A stretch of DNA of 64,000 nt from Lentisphaerae bacterium WC36 (GCA_020683205.1 CP085689.1:1302001-1366000), one strand, 5' to 3'. Counted from the stretch's first letter, positions 1 to 9,401 are shown. Program-made: numbers and translations. Notes: generated by a model from the sequence alone, not told the origin.

Positions 1-64
1 TGTAGATCCGTCTTATCTAATATCGAGTTCTTATTTGTAACAAACTAATAAAAGGAGACATATA

Positions 65-1774
65 ATGAAATATTATAGTGTATTAATATTATTGCTATTA
101 GTGGTTTTGCACATTACTGGATGTTCTAGTGAGGAGAATCCTAAAAAATTACGTTCAGCTGATAATGTTAAAATTAATAGTATAACTTCTAAGGATAGAG
201 AAAAGTTAAAAAAACAAGTCCATCGTGAAACATTAACTGAATGCAAATTTAAAAGTGTTCCTGAAGGGCGAATTATGAAAAGAAAATTAGTGTGTTCCCA
301 GAAAGTTATTGTTGGTAACAGCAAAGGGATGAGAGCTGATAACTTTAATACTGAAACCTATGATAATATCGAGGAAAACAACTTGAAATTTGTTAAAGAT
401 GAGCCATTGTCAACTTTTTCAATTGATGTTGACACCGCCTCATATTCAAATATTCGTCGTATGCTTAATCGTGGAGAACTACCTCCGAAAGGAGCGGTTA
501 GAATTGAAGAAATGGTTAATTATTTTAATTATAATTACCCAAAAGTTATTAATGAAAATCAACCATTTGCGACGAATGTTACAATTGGTAGTTGCCCATG
601 GAATGATAAAAGTAAGTTGGTTCGTATTGCAATTAAAGGTAAAGAAATTCCAGCTGAAAGTCGCCCCAAGGCTAATTTAGTATTTTTGCTAGATGTTTCT
701 GGTTCAATGAGATCGCCAAATAAATTACCTTTGTTAAGAAATGCTCTTAAAATGTTGGTAAATAATTTAAATGATCAGGATCGTGTGGCAATTGTTGTTT
801 ATGCTGGCGCTTCAGGATTAGTTTTAGAGTCTACTGCATGTAATGAAAAAACAAAAATCATGGATGCCTTAAATCGTTTATCAGCTGGAGGGTCAACTAA
901 TGGCGCTGCGGGGATAACTCAAGCATATAAAGTTGCAGTTGCAAATTTTATTGAAGGAGGTATTAATCGAGTAATTTTATGCACTGATGGTGACTTTAAT
1001 GTTGGTACGACAAATCAAAGCGATTTGATTAATTTAATTCAAAAATCAGCTAAAAGTGATGTGTTTTTAACTGTTTTAGGATTTGGGATGGGTAATTATA
1101 AAGACAGTACACTTGAAAAATTAGCTGACAAAGGTAACGGTAATTATGGTTATATTGACGATGAAAAAGAAGCTCGTAAACTTTTGGTAAAACAAATTGG
1201 TGGGACATTAAATACCATTGCCAAAGATGTTAAAATTCAAGTTGAATTTAATCCAAGTCAAGTTCAAGCATACCGCTTAATAGGTTATGAAAATCGCAAA
1301 TTAAACAATGAAGATTTTGCGAATGATGAAAAAGATGCTGGAGAGATTGGGGCAGGGCACACGATAACTGCTTTTTATGAAGTTTTTGACAATAAAACTA
1401 AGTTGAATGCACCCGAAACTCCTCAAACAAAATATTCAAAAAATGTTGCATCCGACATAGCTCAAAATGAAATTCTTGAAGTGAAAATTCGCTATAAAGA
1501 ACCAAATGGTACTAAGAGTAAATTGCTGAAATTTCCATTAACTGGAAAAATTTATGACGCAATAACTTCTATTGATAATGATTTTAAATTTGCTAATGCT
1601 GTTATCATTTTTGGAATGTTATTAAGACATTCCAAAAATATTGGAAGTGTGAACTATAATACAGTTCTTAAATTGGCGCAAAATTCAGTAGATGATTGCA
1701 AAAATAAAAATTATGAACGTAGCGAATTTATAAATTTAGTAAAAAAAGCGCAACGCCTTACTGCTTTAAAATAA
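65..1774 (+). CDS. YfbK-type von Willebrand factor A lipoprotein
   Basis: This is a 569-residue lipoprotein of the YfbK/vWA family. A hydrophobic signal sequence ends in a lipobox (ITGC) with the acylated cysteine at about residue 20. A stretch near residues 115-160 (beginning DEPLSTFSIDVDTASYSN) is the characteristic N-terminal module of this family. The vWA domain follows, with the metal-binding MIDAS signature DVSGSM near residue 210 and TDGDFNVG near 306. The C-terminal third matches the domain that usually closes these proteins. Family members are thought to work as envelope scaffolds that bind ligands through a divalent cation; the ligand here is unknown. An AGGAGA ribosome binding site lies just before the ATG. 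The gene stands alone and ends at a hairpin shared with convergent ruvA. Confidence 0.88.
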   Translation: MKYYSVLILLLLVVLHITGCSSEENPKKLRSADNVKINSITSKDREKLKKQVHRETLTECKFKSVPEGRIMKRKLVCSQKVIVGNSKGMRADNFNTETYDNIEENNLKFVKDEPLSTFSIDVDTASYSNIRRMLNRGELPPKGAVRIEEMVNYFNYNYPKVINENQPFATNVTIGSCPWNDKSKLVRIAIKGKEIPAESRPKANLVFLLDVSGSMRSPNKLPLLRNALKMLVNNLNDQDRVAIVVYAGASGLVLESTACNEKTKIMDALNRLSAGGSTNGAAGITQAYKVAVANFIEGGINRVILCTDGDFNVGTTNQSDLINLIQKSAKSDVFLTVLGFGMGNYKDSTLEKLADKGNGNYGYIDDEKEARKLLVKQIGGTLNTIAKDVKIQVEFNPSQVQAYRLIGYENRKLNNEDFANDEKDAGEIGAGHTITAFYEVFDNKTKLNAPETPQTKYSKNVASDIAQNEILEVKIRYKEPNGTKSKLLKFPLTGKIYDAITSIDNDFKFANAVIIFGMLLRHSKNIGSVNYNTVLKLAQNSVDDCKNKNYERSEFINLVKKAQRLTALK

Positions 1775-1793
1775 TTTTTCTTAATAAATATCT

Positions 1794-1828
1794 AGCTTAG
1801 CAATTTTAATGTTGCTAAGCTTTTTTAT
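1794..1828. terminator. Bidirectional intrinsic terminator between vWA gene and ruvA
   Basis: A 10-bp inverted repeat (AGCTTAGCAA / TTGCTAAGCT, loop of about 7 nt) is followed by a T-run on the plus strand. It lies between the stops of the two convergent genes, so it probably ends the vWA transcript and may serve ruvA as well. Confidence 0.8.
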
Positions 1829-1850
1829 TTCAAATAACTTTTTTACTAAG

Positions 1851-2465
1851 TTAACTGTTTAATAACTTAAGCGATAATCGCACTAAGTTAGCTGTTGAAA
1901 GTTCATCTTCACCTAATGTTTTAATTAATTTCTTAAGAGCTTTTTTAACAGTTTCACGCTTAAAGCCAAGTTGTTCAAGAGCAAGAATTGCATCTTCAAT
2001 ATTTTGACCATATTCGGCAGGGATATCACTAGTAATTGAATTAGTTTCGACCTCGGCAGAAAGTTTACTAAGCTTATCTTTTAGCTCAATAATTAATCGT
2101 TCAGCGGTCTTTTTCCCAACACCACTAATTTTATTAATGACTGCAATTTCACTATTTAAAATTGCACTGCAAAATGAACTTACAGGCATTGTGCTTAAAA
2201 TATTGAGTGCCATTTTAGGTCCAATGCCATTGACAGTAATTAAAATTTTAAATAACTGCATTTCTTCAGGCGTACTAAAGCCAAATAATGTTAGTGCATC
2301 CTCACGAACATGAAGGTGAGTTTTAAGAGTAACTTTTTCATTAATTTCTGGTAACCGATCGAATGTGCTCATTGGTATTAATAACGAGTAGCCAACGCCA
2401 TTTACGTCAAGAATCACTTCCGTAAAATTAGTTTCAACTAATATCCCAGTTAATTGTCCAATCAT
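1851..2465 (-). CDS. ruvA: Holliday junction branch migration protein RuvA
   Basis: RuvA tetramers bind Holliday junctions and load the RuvB motor for branch migration. The 204-residue length is normal. The N-terminal OB-fold begins MIGQLTGILVE, as in most RuvA proteins. Two helix-hairpin-helix motifs follow (VNGIGPKMA near residue 79 and ISGVGKKTAERL near 110), then the small C-terminal RuvB-binding domain from about residue 155. A good AGGAG site precedes the ATG. The gene lies 30 nt downstream of nadC on the same strand; ruvB and ruvC are not in the window. Confidence 0.96.
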   Translation of the reverse strand: MIGQLTGILVETNFTEVILDVNGVGYSLLIPMSTFDRLPEINEKVTLKTHLHVREDALTLFGFSTPEEMQLFKILITVNGIGPKMALNILSTMPVSSFCSAILNSEIAVINKISGVGKKTAERLIIELKDKLSKLSAEVETNSITSDIPAEYGQNIEDAILALEQLGFKRETVKKALKKLIKTLGEDELSTANLVRLSLKLLNS

Positions 2466-2495
2466 AAAAATTACTCCTAAGTTTTAAATTTGAAA

Positions 2496-3362
2496 TTAAT
2501 CTAATGTGATGTCTAGTGAAATATCAGAAGCTTTAACTGAATGAGTTAATGCACCAACAGAAATAAAATCAACACCAATTTTAGCTATACTTGGAATACG
2601 TTCTAAAGTAATTCCGCCGCTTGCTTCTAACTTTGCTCGACCGTTGACAATTTTAATTGCCTCAGTCATTTGTTCATTTGTCATATTATCAAGCATAATG
2701 TAGTCCGCGCCAGCTTCAGCTGCTTCAGCAACTTCTTCTAAGGTGTCAGCTTCAACTTCAACCTCTAAATTTGGATACATTGCACGAGCTCTTTCGACTG
2801 AGCGAGTGATGCCTTTTTCTCCTTCAAGACCTGCTAGCTCGCGGTGATTGTCTTTAATCATAACCATATCATATAAACCAACACGATGATTTGTTGATCC
2901 GCCACAAGCTACTGCATATTTTTCTAAATTTCTCCATCCAGGAGTTGTTTTACGCGTATCAAGCATAGTTGTCACTGAATCAGCTGCTGCTTCGGCATAT
3001 TTTTTAGAAATTGTGGAAATTCCACATAGACGTTGAATGAAGTTTAATGCAGTTCTTTCTGCTGTTAATAATGCTTGAGCATTACCACGAATTTCAGCTA
3101 AAAACGTCCCTTTTGTGCAAAAGTCGCCATCTTTAACTAATGGTTTGAATTCGGCATTAATATCAAGAGTTTTGAAAACCATTTCAGCTACTTTAAGTCC
3201 GCAACATACTAAATCTTCTTTAGCTATTAAAACAGCTTTAGCTGTAATATCACTTGGAATTACTGATAAACTCGTAGTATCTCCAGCTTCAGCTAAATCT
3301 TCACTCAAAGCTAAATCAATTAATGTTTCAATTCTTTTAAAATCTAATTTTGGTAAATCCAT
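2496..3362 (-). CDS. nadC: Nicotinate-nucleotide pyrophosphorylase (carboxylating)
   Basis: NadC (quinolinate phosphoribosyltransferase) joins quinolinate and PRPP to give nicotinate mononucleotide, CO2 and pyrophosphate in de novo NAD synthesis. The 288-residue protein shows the family signatures LDTRKTTPGWRNLEKYAV and GGSTNHRVGLYD near residues 136-165, VEVEADTLEE near 200 and the C-terminal EASGGITLERI that binds the phosphate. AGGA lies about 9 nt before the ATG. It sits between ymdB and ruvA, all on the minus strand with gaps of 64 and 30 nt, so the three may be co-transcribed. nadA and nadB are not seen here. Confidence 0.95.
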   Translation of the reverse strand: MDLPKLDFKRIETLIDLALSEDLAEAGDTTSLSVIPSDITAKAVLIAKEDLVCCGLKVAEMVFKTLDINAEFKPLVKDGDFCTKGTFLAEIRGNAQALLTAERTALNFIQRLCGISTISKKYAEAAADSVTTMLDTRKTTPGWRNLEKYAVACGGSTNHRVGLYDMVMIKDNHRELAGLEGEKGITRSVERARAMYPNLEVEVEADTLEEVAEAAEAGADYIMLDNMTNEQMTEAIKIVNGRAKLEASGGITLERIPSIAKIGVDFISVGALTHSVKASDISLDITLD

Positions 3363-3426
3363 TATTGTAATTATCCTGTCTTATTTTAATTTTATATTTT
3401 ATTTTTAAATTAGAGCTATATTATAT

Positions 3427-4215
3427 TTAAATTTCAGTCATAAATGATAATGATGTAATACTTGATGCTTTGCCGCTTTCATTATCAAATTTCACCACCA
3501 CCGCATCAAGGCGAATTCCTGATTCTTCAACTGGCATACGCATTGGCATTCCGCTACGAAATTTTTGTACAACCGCTTCAACATTGCGCCCCAAAACCGA
3601 ATATTCGGCTCCAACCATGCCTAAATCCGTAATGTAAGCAGTTTGTTGTGGTAAAATTTTTGCATCTGCAGTTTGCACGTGTGTGTGTGTGCCGACCATC
3701 GCTGTTACTTTGCCATCAAGAAAATATCCCATCGCAATCTTTTCACTTGTAGCTTCAGCGTGAAAATCAACAAAAATATTTTTGACACCAATGATTTTTT
3801 CGCTGTTAAGAATTTTTTCAACCGTTTCAAATGGGCAGTAAGCGCTATCACGAACAAAAACTTTACCTAATAGGTTAATCACGGCAATTTTTGTACCATT
3901 TTCTGCTGTAAAAACATCCCATCCTTTGCCAGGTTGCATATTGCTTAAATTAGCGGGGCGAATTACATTGTTAAACTCATTTATCTCATATTCAAACTTT
4001 TTTTGATCCCAGATATGATCTCCTGTTGTAATAACGTCAACAGTTTCAGACAATTCTCTAGTGCATTTGTACGCCAACCCTGAGCCATTGGCAATGTTTT
4101 CACCGTTGGCAATAATAAATTCGCAATTGTATTGCTTTTTAATTTTTGGTATTTGGCTTAATACTGCTTTTCTGCCACCCTTACCAACAATATCGCCTAT
4201 AATTAATATTTTCAT
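3427..4215 (-). CDS. ymdB: YmdB-family metallophosphoesterase
   Basis: A 262-residue protein of the TIGR00282/YmdB family. Members bind two metal ions and hydrolyse cyclic nucleotides; Bacillus subtilis YmdB cleaves 2',3'-cyclic AMP and affects multicellular behaviour. Visible metal-site motifs are GDIVGKGGR at the N-terminus, NGENIANGSG near residue 40, TTGDHIWD near 64, VDFHAEATSEK near 150 and GTHTHVQTAD near 175. The family end motif DLGMVGAEYSVLG is also present. No clear Shine-Dalgarno sequence precedes the start. ymdB is often beside rny (RNase Y), which is not seen here. The biological substrate in this organism is unknown. Confidence 0.88.
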   Translation of the reverse strand: MKILIIGDIVGKGGRKAVLSQIPKIKKQYNCEFIIANGENIANGSGLAYKCTRELSETVDVITTGDHIWDQKKFEYEINEFNNVIRPANLSNMQPGKGWDVFTAENGTKIAVINLLGKVFVRDSAYCPFETVEKILNSEKIIGVKNIFVDFHAEATSEKIAMGYFLDGKVTAMVGTHTHVQTADAKILPQQTAYITDLGMVGAEYSVLGRNVEAVVQKFRSGMPMRMPVEESGIRLDAVVVKFDNESGKASSITSLSFMTEI

Positions 4216-4471
4216 AAATAAAATTCTTTTTGTTAATTAGTATCTATATTGTTTGAAGTTTTCTTGCATACTTTGTTTTGAAAAAAAGTTTGTTATAGAC
4301 AACCTCAAATGATAATTTAAAACATTTCTCTGTAATTGGCAAATTATATATTGATTTTTATTAAAAGAAAAATTGGATATTACATTAAATATAAGCTAAA
4401 TTAAAAATTGAGTGTGTTGCTCATGTATGTAAAGTTAAAATTTAAAATTATATAATTAGTCGCAGGTTGAT

Positions 4472-5521
4472 ATGGAAGACAATCAAATAGAAGTAAAAAA
4501 TGTTGGTCAGAAAATTAAAAAATTACTGTTTTTTTTATTTAGAATTGCATTAGCAGTCGGAGTAATTTTTTATTTAATTTATAGTTTAAAAGATGACCAA
4601 AAAAGAGCTTTTCTCGAAGGAATTAAAAATTATAACCTCTGGTGGTATTTACCTGCGGCATTACTCTACTTAATCCATTTAATTTATGGTGCGTGGCGCT
4701 GGAATTTATTGTTGAAAATTCAAAATATTAAGTTAAGTTTTTTTGAGGCCTTTGCCTTAACAATGAAAAGTTTCTTTTTATCGTTGGTTATTCCAGGCGG
4801 GGCTTTGGGAGGAGATTTAGCAAAAATTGCTTTTATTGCTAAAAGAGTTGATGCTGGAACAAAGGTTGAAGGTGCTTTTTCAATTATTATTGATCGTATT
4901 ACAGGTATGATTGCATTGTTTGCTACAAGTATTATTGTCTGTCTTTTTAATATTGATTTATTGACTCAGATTATTGAAAATAATAAAAATTTAGCGTTAG
5001 GGGTGTTTTTATTAATTTTTATAAGTATTTTTGGTCTAATCGCCGGAATTGCAGTCTTTTTCCATCGTCAGTTTGAAAAAGTTAAGTTGTTTAAGTTTTT
5101 CATTGATTTGGCAGATAAATATTCAAAGGGCACTGTCAAGAGATTGTTTAATGCATTAGATTTATACAAAGAACAGCCTAAAATTATTATTTTAACAACT
5201 ATTGGTAGCGTATTTTTTATCCATTTAATTATGCCGTTATTAGTTTTTTGTCTGATGCAAGGGATTGCTGGAGTTGTAAATATTAATATTGGCGAATGTT
5301 TGTCGGCAATTATTTTGGGTAATACTGCTGGCGTTGTGCCGCTTTTTCCAGGTGGAATCGGTTTAAGGGAGTTGATTGTGACTGAAATTTTTTCTGCGGG
5401 TGATGTTGCAAAGAATGTCGCAACTTTGACCGCATTGTTATATTTAAGTGTGATTTTACTTTTTAATTTAATGGGTGGGATTTTTATGATTATTGATTTT
5501 GGACCTAAAAAGAAAGCGTAA
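4472..5521 (+). CDS. Flippase-like integral membrane protein (LPG synthase TM / UPF0104 family)
   Basis: A 349-residue polytopic membrane protein with about eight predicted hydrophobic segments. It matches the family of lysylphosphatidylglycerol synthetase transmembrane domains and AglD/YbhN-type flippases (PF03706). Typical features are RWNLLLKIQ near residue 75, the SLVIPGGALGGDLAK loop near 105, and a late GLFPGG-like loop (VVPLFPGGIGLRELI) near 290. The family moves or modifies lipids and lipid-linked glycans; the exact substrate cannot be told from sequence. The ribosome binding site is weak (CAGG). A glycosyltransferase gene follows after 111 nt, which supports an envelope role. Confidence 0.85.
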   Translation: MEDNQIEVKNVGQKIKKLLFFLFRIALAVGVIFYLIYSLKDDQKRAFLEGIKNYNLWWYLPAALLYLIHLIYGAWRWNLLLKIQNIKLSFFEAFALTMKSFFLSLVIPGGALGGDLAKIAFIAKRVDAGTKVEGAFSIIIDRITGMIALFATSIIVCLFNIDLLTQIIENNKNLALGVFLLIFISIFGLIAGIAVFFHRQFEKVKLFKFFIDLADKYSKGTVKRLFNALDLYKEQPKIIILTTIGSVFFIHLIMPLLVFCLMQGIAGVVNINIGECLSAIILGNTAGVVPLFPGGIGLRELIVTEIFSAGDVAKNVATLTALLYLSVILLFNLMGGIFMIIDFGPKKKA

Positions 5522-5632
5522 ATTTTGATTGAAGATTGTCTTTTTTTGAGAATGTATATATATTGTATGTAATACATAGCAAAGAGCTAAATTTAATTTA
5601 TTGTAGAAAACTATTGTGAGGTTTATTAAACT

Positions 5633-6745
5633 ATGAAAGTTGTTTTTGATTTTAATCCTATACTACAAAATAGAAATTATAATAACAATGCAGTTGGGAC
5701 AAAATTGCTTTATAATATGGCAAAAAATGAAAAATGCCCTGAAATAAAACTTTTTTATAATCAAAAATATAATGAAGTAATGAGTGCGTTGCGTAGTAAA
5801 TTGTCAACGCGTTTTAGACTTTGCCCTGATCATGGGAATAGTGCAATGCGGCGGTTTTCGTGGCAATTTTTCAATACGCCAGATTTAACAACTTATACAG
5901 GTCGGTTTGATATTTTTCATTCTTTTGATACTTTTCGCCCACCAATTGGTCGACGTCCATTTCTGTTTAGTGTTTTCGATTTAAGTAGTTTTATGTTGCC
6001 ACGTTTGTATACGAATAGTGAACGTGAAAAATTGCGCTATACAATTAATGTAGCAGACCATATTATAACAGTTTCAGACACCATGTCATTACAAATTATG
6101 GAGCTGTTCGATGTTCCAGAAGATAAGATTACAAGGGTTTATTTAGCTCCAGATAGCAATCTACAAAATATTTCAACCGATAAAGTTGATGCAGCACGTG
6201 AAGCTGTAGCGCAATTAACTAAGTGCTATTGTGATTATTTTTGCGTGGTTGTAACACCCCAAGTTGGTAAAAATTTGAAAAACATTATTAACGCCTTTTT
6301 AAGCGTTAAATTTCCTCCTAGTGTACGATTGGTTTTAGTAGGTCAGTTGCCTCACGATCGAGATTTGATGAAGATAATTGTTGAAAATTCAGAACAAATT
6401 GTTGCAACAGGAGAGGTTGAAGATTACAACGCAATCATTGCTGCCTCTCGTGGCTTAATTTACTTGCCATATTACGATGCTGTGGCTTTGCCAGTATTAA
6501 ATTCACTACGCTTGAGTGTGCCAGTTCTTGCTAGTGATATTCCTACATTACATGAAATCACTAACGATTTAGCATTCTTTGCTAGACCTGATGATGCTGA
6601 AGAGATTGCTAATGGCTTTAGGTCGTTAGCTACTGACCCAAATCAAGTTAAAGAATTTAAAGAAAAAGGTTTTTGGCACTCTTTGGAATTTCATTGGAAA
6701 TATTCAATTCAGGAGACTATTGATATTTATCATGAATTGATGTGA
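5633..6745 (+). CDS. GT-B fold glycosyltransferase (family 1/4)
   Basis: A 370-residue protein with the layout of GT4-type glycosyltransferases. An N-terminal acceptor domain includes IFHSFDTFRPP near residue 100 and the hinge sequence HIITVSDTMSLQI near 140. The nucleotide-sugar domain includes GEVEDYNAIIAASRGLIYL near 260 and PVLASDIPTLHEI near 300. It lacks a signal peptide and membrane segments, so it acts in the cytoplasm. GAGG lies about 12 nt before the ATG. With the upstream flippase-like gene it may build a surface glycan or glycolipid; donor and acceptor are unknown. Confidence 0.88.
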   Translation: MKVVFDFNPILQNRNYNNNAVGTKLLYNMAKNEKCPEIKLFYNQKYNEVMSALRSKLSTRFRLCPDHGNSAMRRFSWQFFNTPDLTTYTGRFDIFHSFDTFRPPIGRRPFLFSVFDLSSFMLPRLYTNSEREKLRYTINVADHIITVSDTMSLQIMELFDVPEDKITRVYLAPDSNLQNISTDKVDAAREAVAQLTKCYCDYFCVVVTPQVGKNLKNIINAFLSVKFPPSVRLVLVGQLPHDRDLMKIIVENSEQIVATGEVEDYNAIIAASRGLIYLPYYDAVALPVLNSLRLSVPVLASDIPTLHEITNDLAFFARPDDAEEIANGFRSLATDPNQVKEFKEKGFWHSLEFHWKYSIQETIDIYHELM

Positions 6746-6804
6746 TATAAATAAAAAAATATTTTAAAAATTTTTTGTAAAAAATAATAGGAAATGAAGG
6801 AGAA

Positions 6805-7600
6805 GTGAAATGCTTTTTGGAGCAAATAAAAAATTTAAAATTAGAATATTGCTTTAGTTATGCTTTTAGTATAATTCAATTAGTTAATGCCTCTATAGAT
6901 AGTTCTCCTCAGGTTAAAAAGAATGAAAATGAAGTGAAAAAATATTACACTCTTGTTGAAATGAAAGATTCTTTTGAAAAATTAGATTGTCAAGAATAGT
7001 GTAATTTTACAGAATTTTATATGTATAATAGTGGATATAAAAAAGCAAAATTTTTATATCAAAGAGCAATGATTTTATCAGAAGGTTTACCATTTGAAAA
7101 AATTAAATTTATTTACTTTAGTTTTAGAAATTGTTTAAGAAATGCTGGTGATAAAATCGAGTTAATAAATCTACAAGAAACCATGCTTAAAAAACAATTT
7201 GATACTTCTATAGTTAAAGATTTGATTAAAAATTACAAAAAATATGGAGATTATCCCAAAGCAATTAAATGGTATAAAAAGGCAATAAGTAAAGGTCATG
7301 AGCAGTTTACTATTAAGTTCGCGAAATTTTACGAAGATATGGGAAGTTTAAACGATGCTGAAAGATATTTTAAGTTAGCTGTTGAAAAAATATAAAAGGC
7401 AATGTTCAACAGTTAGTTTATTTTTATAGAGAATATCAAAAATATGATTTAGCATTATCAATTATCCAGAATTATTCACAAAAAAATATCAAGTCAACAA
7501 AAAAAAGTTATAAAAATTTGTATGCGTGAGGGGAAAATTCGTGAAGCTATTGAAATAGCACTTTATCAAATTAAGCAAGGACATTTATCTTATTGTCATC
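6805..7600 (+). pseudogene. Decayed secreted TPR-repeat protein, broken by one stop and several frameshifts
   Basis: Fragments of one former gene can be followed in two reading frames. Translation probably began at ATG 6810, 7 nt after an AGGAG site, with a signal-peptide start (MLFGANKKFKIRILL). A shift near 6850 leads into FSYAFSIIQLVNA in the other frame. That frame hits an in-frame TAG at 6997-6999, then continues with TPR-like helices (KAIKWYKKAISKGHEQFTIK and DAERYFKLAVEK) to TAA 7393. The next piece (GNVQQLVYFYREYQKYDLA) is in a different frame at about 7395-7505, and the first frame resumes after an A8 run near 7500. Two shifts lie in or beside A-runs, so sequencing error could explain some of them, but the stop and the enolase join argue for real decay. 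Confidence 0.8.
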
Positions 7601-7602
7601 AA

Positions 7603-7954
7603 TTAGATGATATTTATTTGACTACCACTAAATATACTGCGCGTGGAATTAGAGAACAAACTATAAATGCCGCACTTATAAAGTTAAATCAAATAGGTAC
7701 TGTTACTGAAACTATTGAAGTTGTAAAAATGTGTTATAGTGCGGGTTTGAAATATTTTTTATCGCATCGTAGTGGCGAGACCAAAAATTCATTTTTAGCT
7801 GATTTTGCAGTAGCAATGGGTAGTGGACAATTAAAAACTGGTTCGTGTTACCAAGGTGAAAGAATTGCTAAATATAACAGCTTATTAGAAGATTGAGGAT
7901 GAGTTAAGGTATAAAAGTCCATTTGAAAATATTTTAAAAGTTGTTTGTGAATAA
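7603..7954 (+). pseudogene. Enolase C-terminal fragment fused to the TPR relic, frameshifted near its end
   Basis: The downstream part of the open frame (codons for DDIYLTT onward, to 7896) matches the last quarter of enolase. Recognisable motifs are AALIKLNQIGTVTETIE, the substrate loop SHRSGET, GSGQLKTGS and RIAKYNSLL. Residues equivalent to E. coli Lys341, His369-Ser371 and Lys392 are present. The first three quarters of enolase, including its metal-binding aspartate and glutamate, are missing. The frame ends early at 7896, but IEDELRYKSPFENILKV continues in another frame to a stop at 7952-7954, so one indel lies near 7888. It cannot be an active enolase. A full eno gene must be elsewhere if glycolysis runs. 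Confidence 0.85.
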
Positions 7955-7962
7955 TAGTCTAA

Positions 7963-7992
7963 AAAGGACTTAAATAAAAATTTAAGTCCTTT
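7963..7992 (-). terminator. Intrinsic terminator of the sphingomyelinase-like gene
   Basis: A perfect 12-bp inverted repeat (AAAGGACTTAAA / TTTAAGTCCTTT, 6-nt loop). On the minus strand the stem runs into a run of five Ts, and the stop codon of the minus-strand gene lies about 50 nt upstream. On the plus strand there is no good T-run. Confidence 0.75.
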
Positions 7993-8039
7993 AGTATTAT
8001 TATAAAAAGTTAAAATCAAACTATCTTTTGAATCTGAAG

Positions 8040-9401
8040 TTATTTTACAGTAAAACGAGCATTCGCCCAGTCTGCATGATCATAGTTATGACCATCAACG
8101 TTTAACACTTTTAATTGTAAAGAATTTACATTATTAATGTTGATGTTTACAGTTTGAGTCGCGCTATATGGATCCATATCGCCACTATCGAAAACTTTTG
8201 TTCCATCTGTGTAAACTTGGAAACGCATTTTTTTACCTTTTGAGCCAACTTCTTCATCAACTCCTACATCTGCAGTAAAACTTGAATATTTTTGATTTAC
8301 ATTAAAAGTTAAATTACTGTCAGTGTGAACTCCTAAACCATAATCATAAATAACACCGTTTAAATTTTGTTTTCCGCCATCACCTTCAGGTTGTTCACCA
8401 ATTGCTTGATTTATTCCTAAAGGTCCGTTCACGAACCACACGCTGTTATTTGTATTATCAACTTTTAATTCTGAAAGATAAACAGTATCGCCAGTTTGTT
8501 TCTTTTTGTTGGCGCTTATTACATAATTGAAATTAGCGAATGCAGGATTATGATCAGATAATCTTTCTCCATCTTTATGAAAATGATTTACAAAGCGAGC
8601 AGCCCCAGGTGCGGCTTCTCTAGTAATATCTTCATAGTGTTCCAATGTCAACTGAATATCAGCCCCACTGCGATAAAGAATGTGGTCTATTGAACCATTC
8701 CAAGTATTGTATTGTTGGAATGCTTCTTCTCGTGAATCTAATAGATTGCATTTTGTCATCAAGTTTGGTCTTAGACCGTGATTAGATTGTATCGGATGAC
8801 AGTTTAAGTCACCGATCACAATTACTGCTCTATCTGCAGGAGTATTTGCAGTGATATAGTCACCTAATTCGTTTAATTGATCAAAAATAATTGTTGCATC
8901 ATTATCGGCATCACCTGTATGTGTATTGTATACATCAATATATACTCCAGGGTAAATTGTTACAGTGTTTTTAGAGAAACCCTTATTTACATAAAATGGA
9001 TGGCGATCATAAGTTTTTCTAAATGTTGTTGACATGGGAAATTTTGATAATAAGTCTACACCACTGCCACCGCTATATAGCGTTTCTTCAATAGAAAAGA
9101 ATGGATGGTGAGTATATTGTCTAAATGTATCAATGTAAGCAAACTGCTCTTGCACACCGACAATATCAAATGGAGTTAATCTTGCACCAATATGTTCTAC
9201 GCGACCACTAGGTTTGCCTGCATCATTTGATAGATATGCTGGCCAAGGTAAAGATGCAATATTGTAAGTTAAAACATTGAAAGATCCATCGTACTGTGTA
9301 TTAGCTTGAGTTGTGTTTGCAGAAAAGCTCACCATTGTTGCAATTGCCCCACAGGCTAAAGCTAATAATTTTTTTAAGTCCTTAAAATTTGTTTTTTTCA
9401 T
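8040..9401 (-). CDS. Secreted sphingomyelinase/DNase I-like phosphodiesterase with C-terminal NPCBM domain
   Basis: A 453-residue secreted enzyme. A signal peptide (MKKTNFKDLKK then a hydrophobic stretch, cleavage near NTTQA) is followed by an endonuclease/exonuclease/phosphatase fold at about residues 38-295. Conserved elements are LTYNIASLP, VGVQEQF (metal-binding Glu), SNKGF-like NKGFSK, VYNTHTGD, GDLNCHP, SIDHILY and the catalytic LSDHNP. The layout resembles bacterial neutral sphingomyelinases more than DNases. Residues 305-453 form an NPCBM/NEW2 carbohydrate-binding domain (YLSELKV, YDYGLGVHTDS, GVDEEVGSKG, ADWANARF). Substrate is inferred only: a phospholipid or nucleic acid, with glycan targeting. 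AGGAG lies 12 nt before the ATG. Confidence 0.85.
   Translation of the reverse strand: MKKTNFKDLKKLLALACGAIATMVSFSANTTQANTQYDGSFNVLTYNIASLPWPAYLSNDAGKPSGRVEHIGARLTPFDIVGVQEQFAYIDTFRQYTHHPFFSIEETLYSGGSGVDLLSKFPMSTTFRKTYDRHPFYVNKGFSKNTVTIYPGVYIDVYNTHTGDADNDATIIFDQLNELGDYITANTPADRAVIVIGDLNCHPIQSNHGLRPNLMTKCNLLDSREEAFQQYNTWNGSIDHILYRSGADIQLTLEHYEDITREAAPGAARFVNHFHKDGERLSDHNPAFANFNYVISANKKKQTGDTVYLSELKVDNTNNSVWFVNGPLGINQAIGEQPEGDGGKQNLNGVIYDYGLGVHTDSNLTFNVNQKYSSFTADVGVDEEVGSKGKKMRFQVYTDGTKVFDSGDMDPYSATQTVNININNVNSLQLKVLNVDGHNYDHADWANARFTVK

Noticed and set aside
6805-7896. Three short open frames as three separate small genes
   Set aside because: The first two lie in one frame split only by TAG 6997-6999, TPR motifs continue across frame changes, and the third contains an enolase end; together they are one decayed locus.
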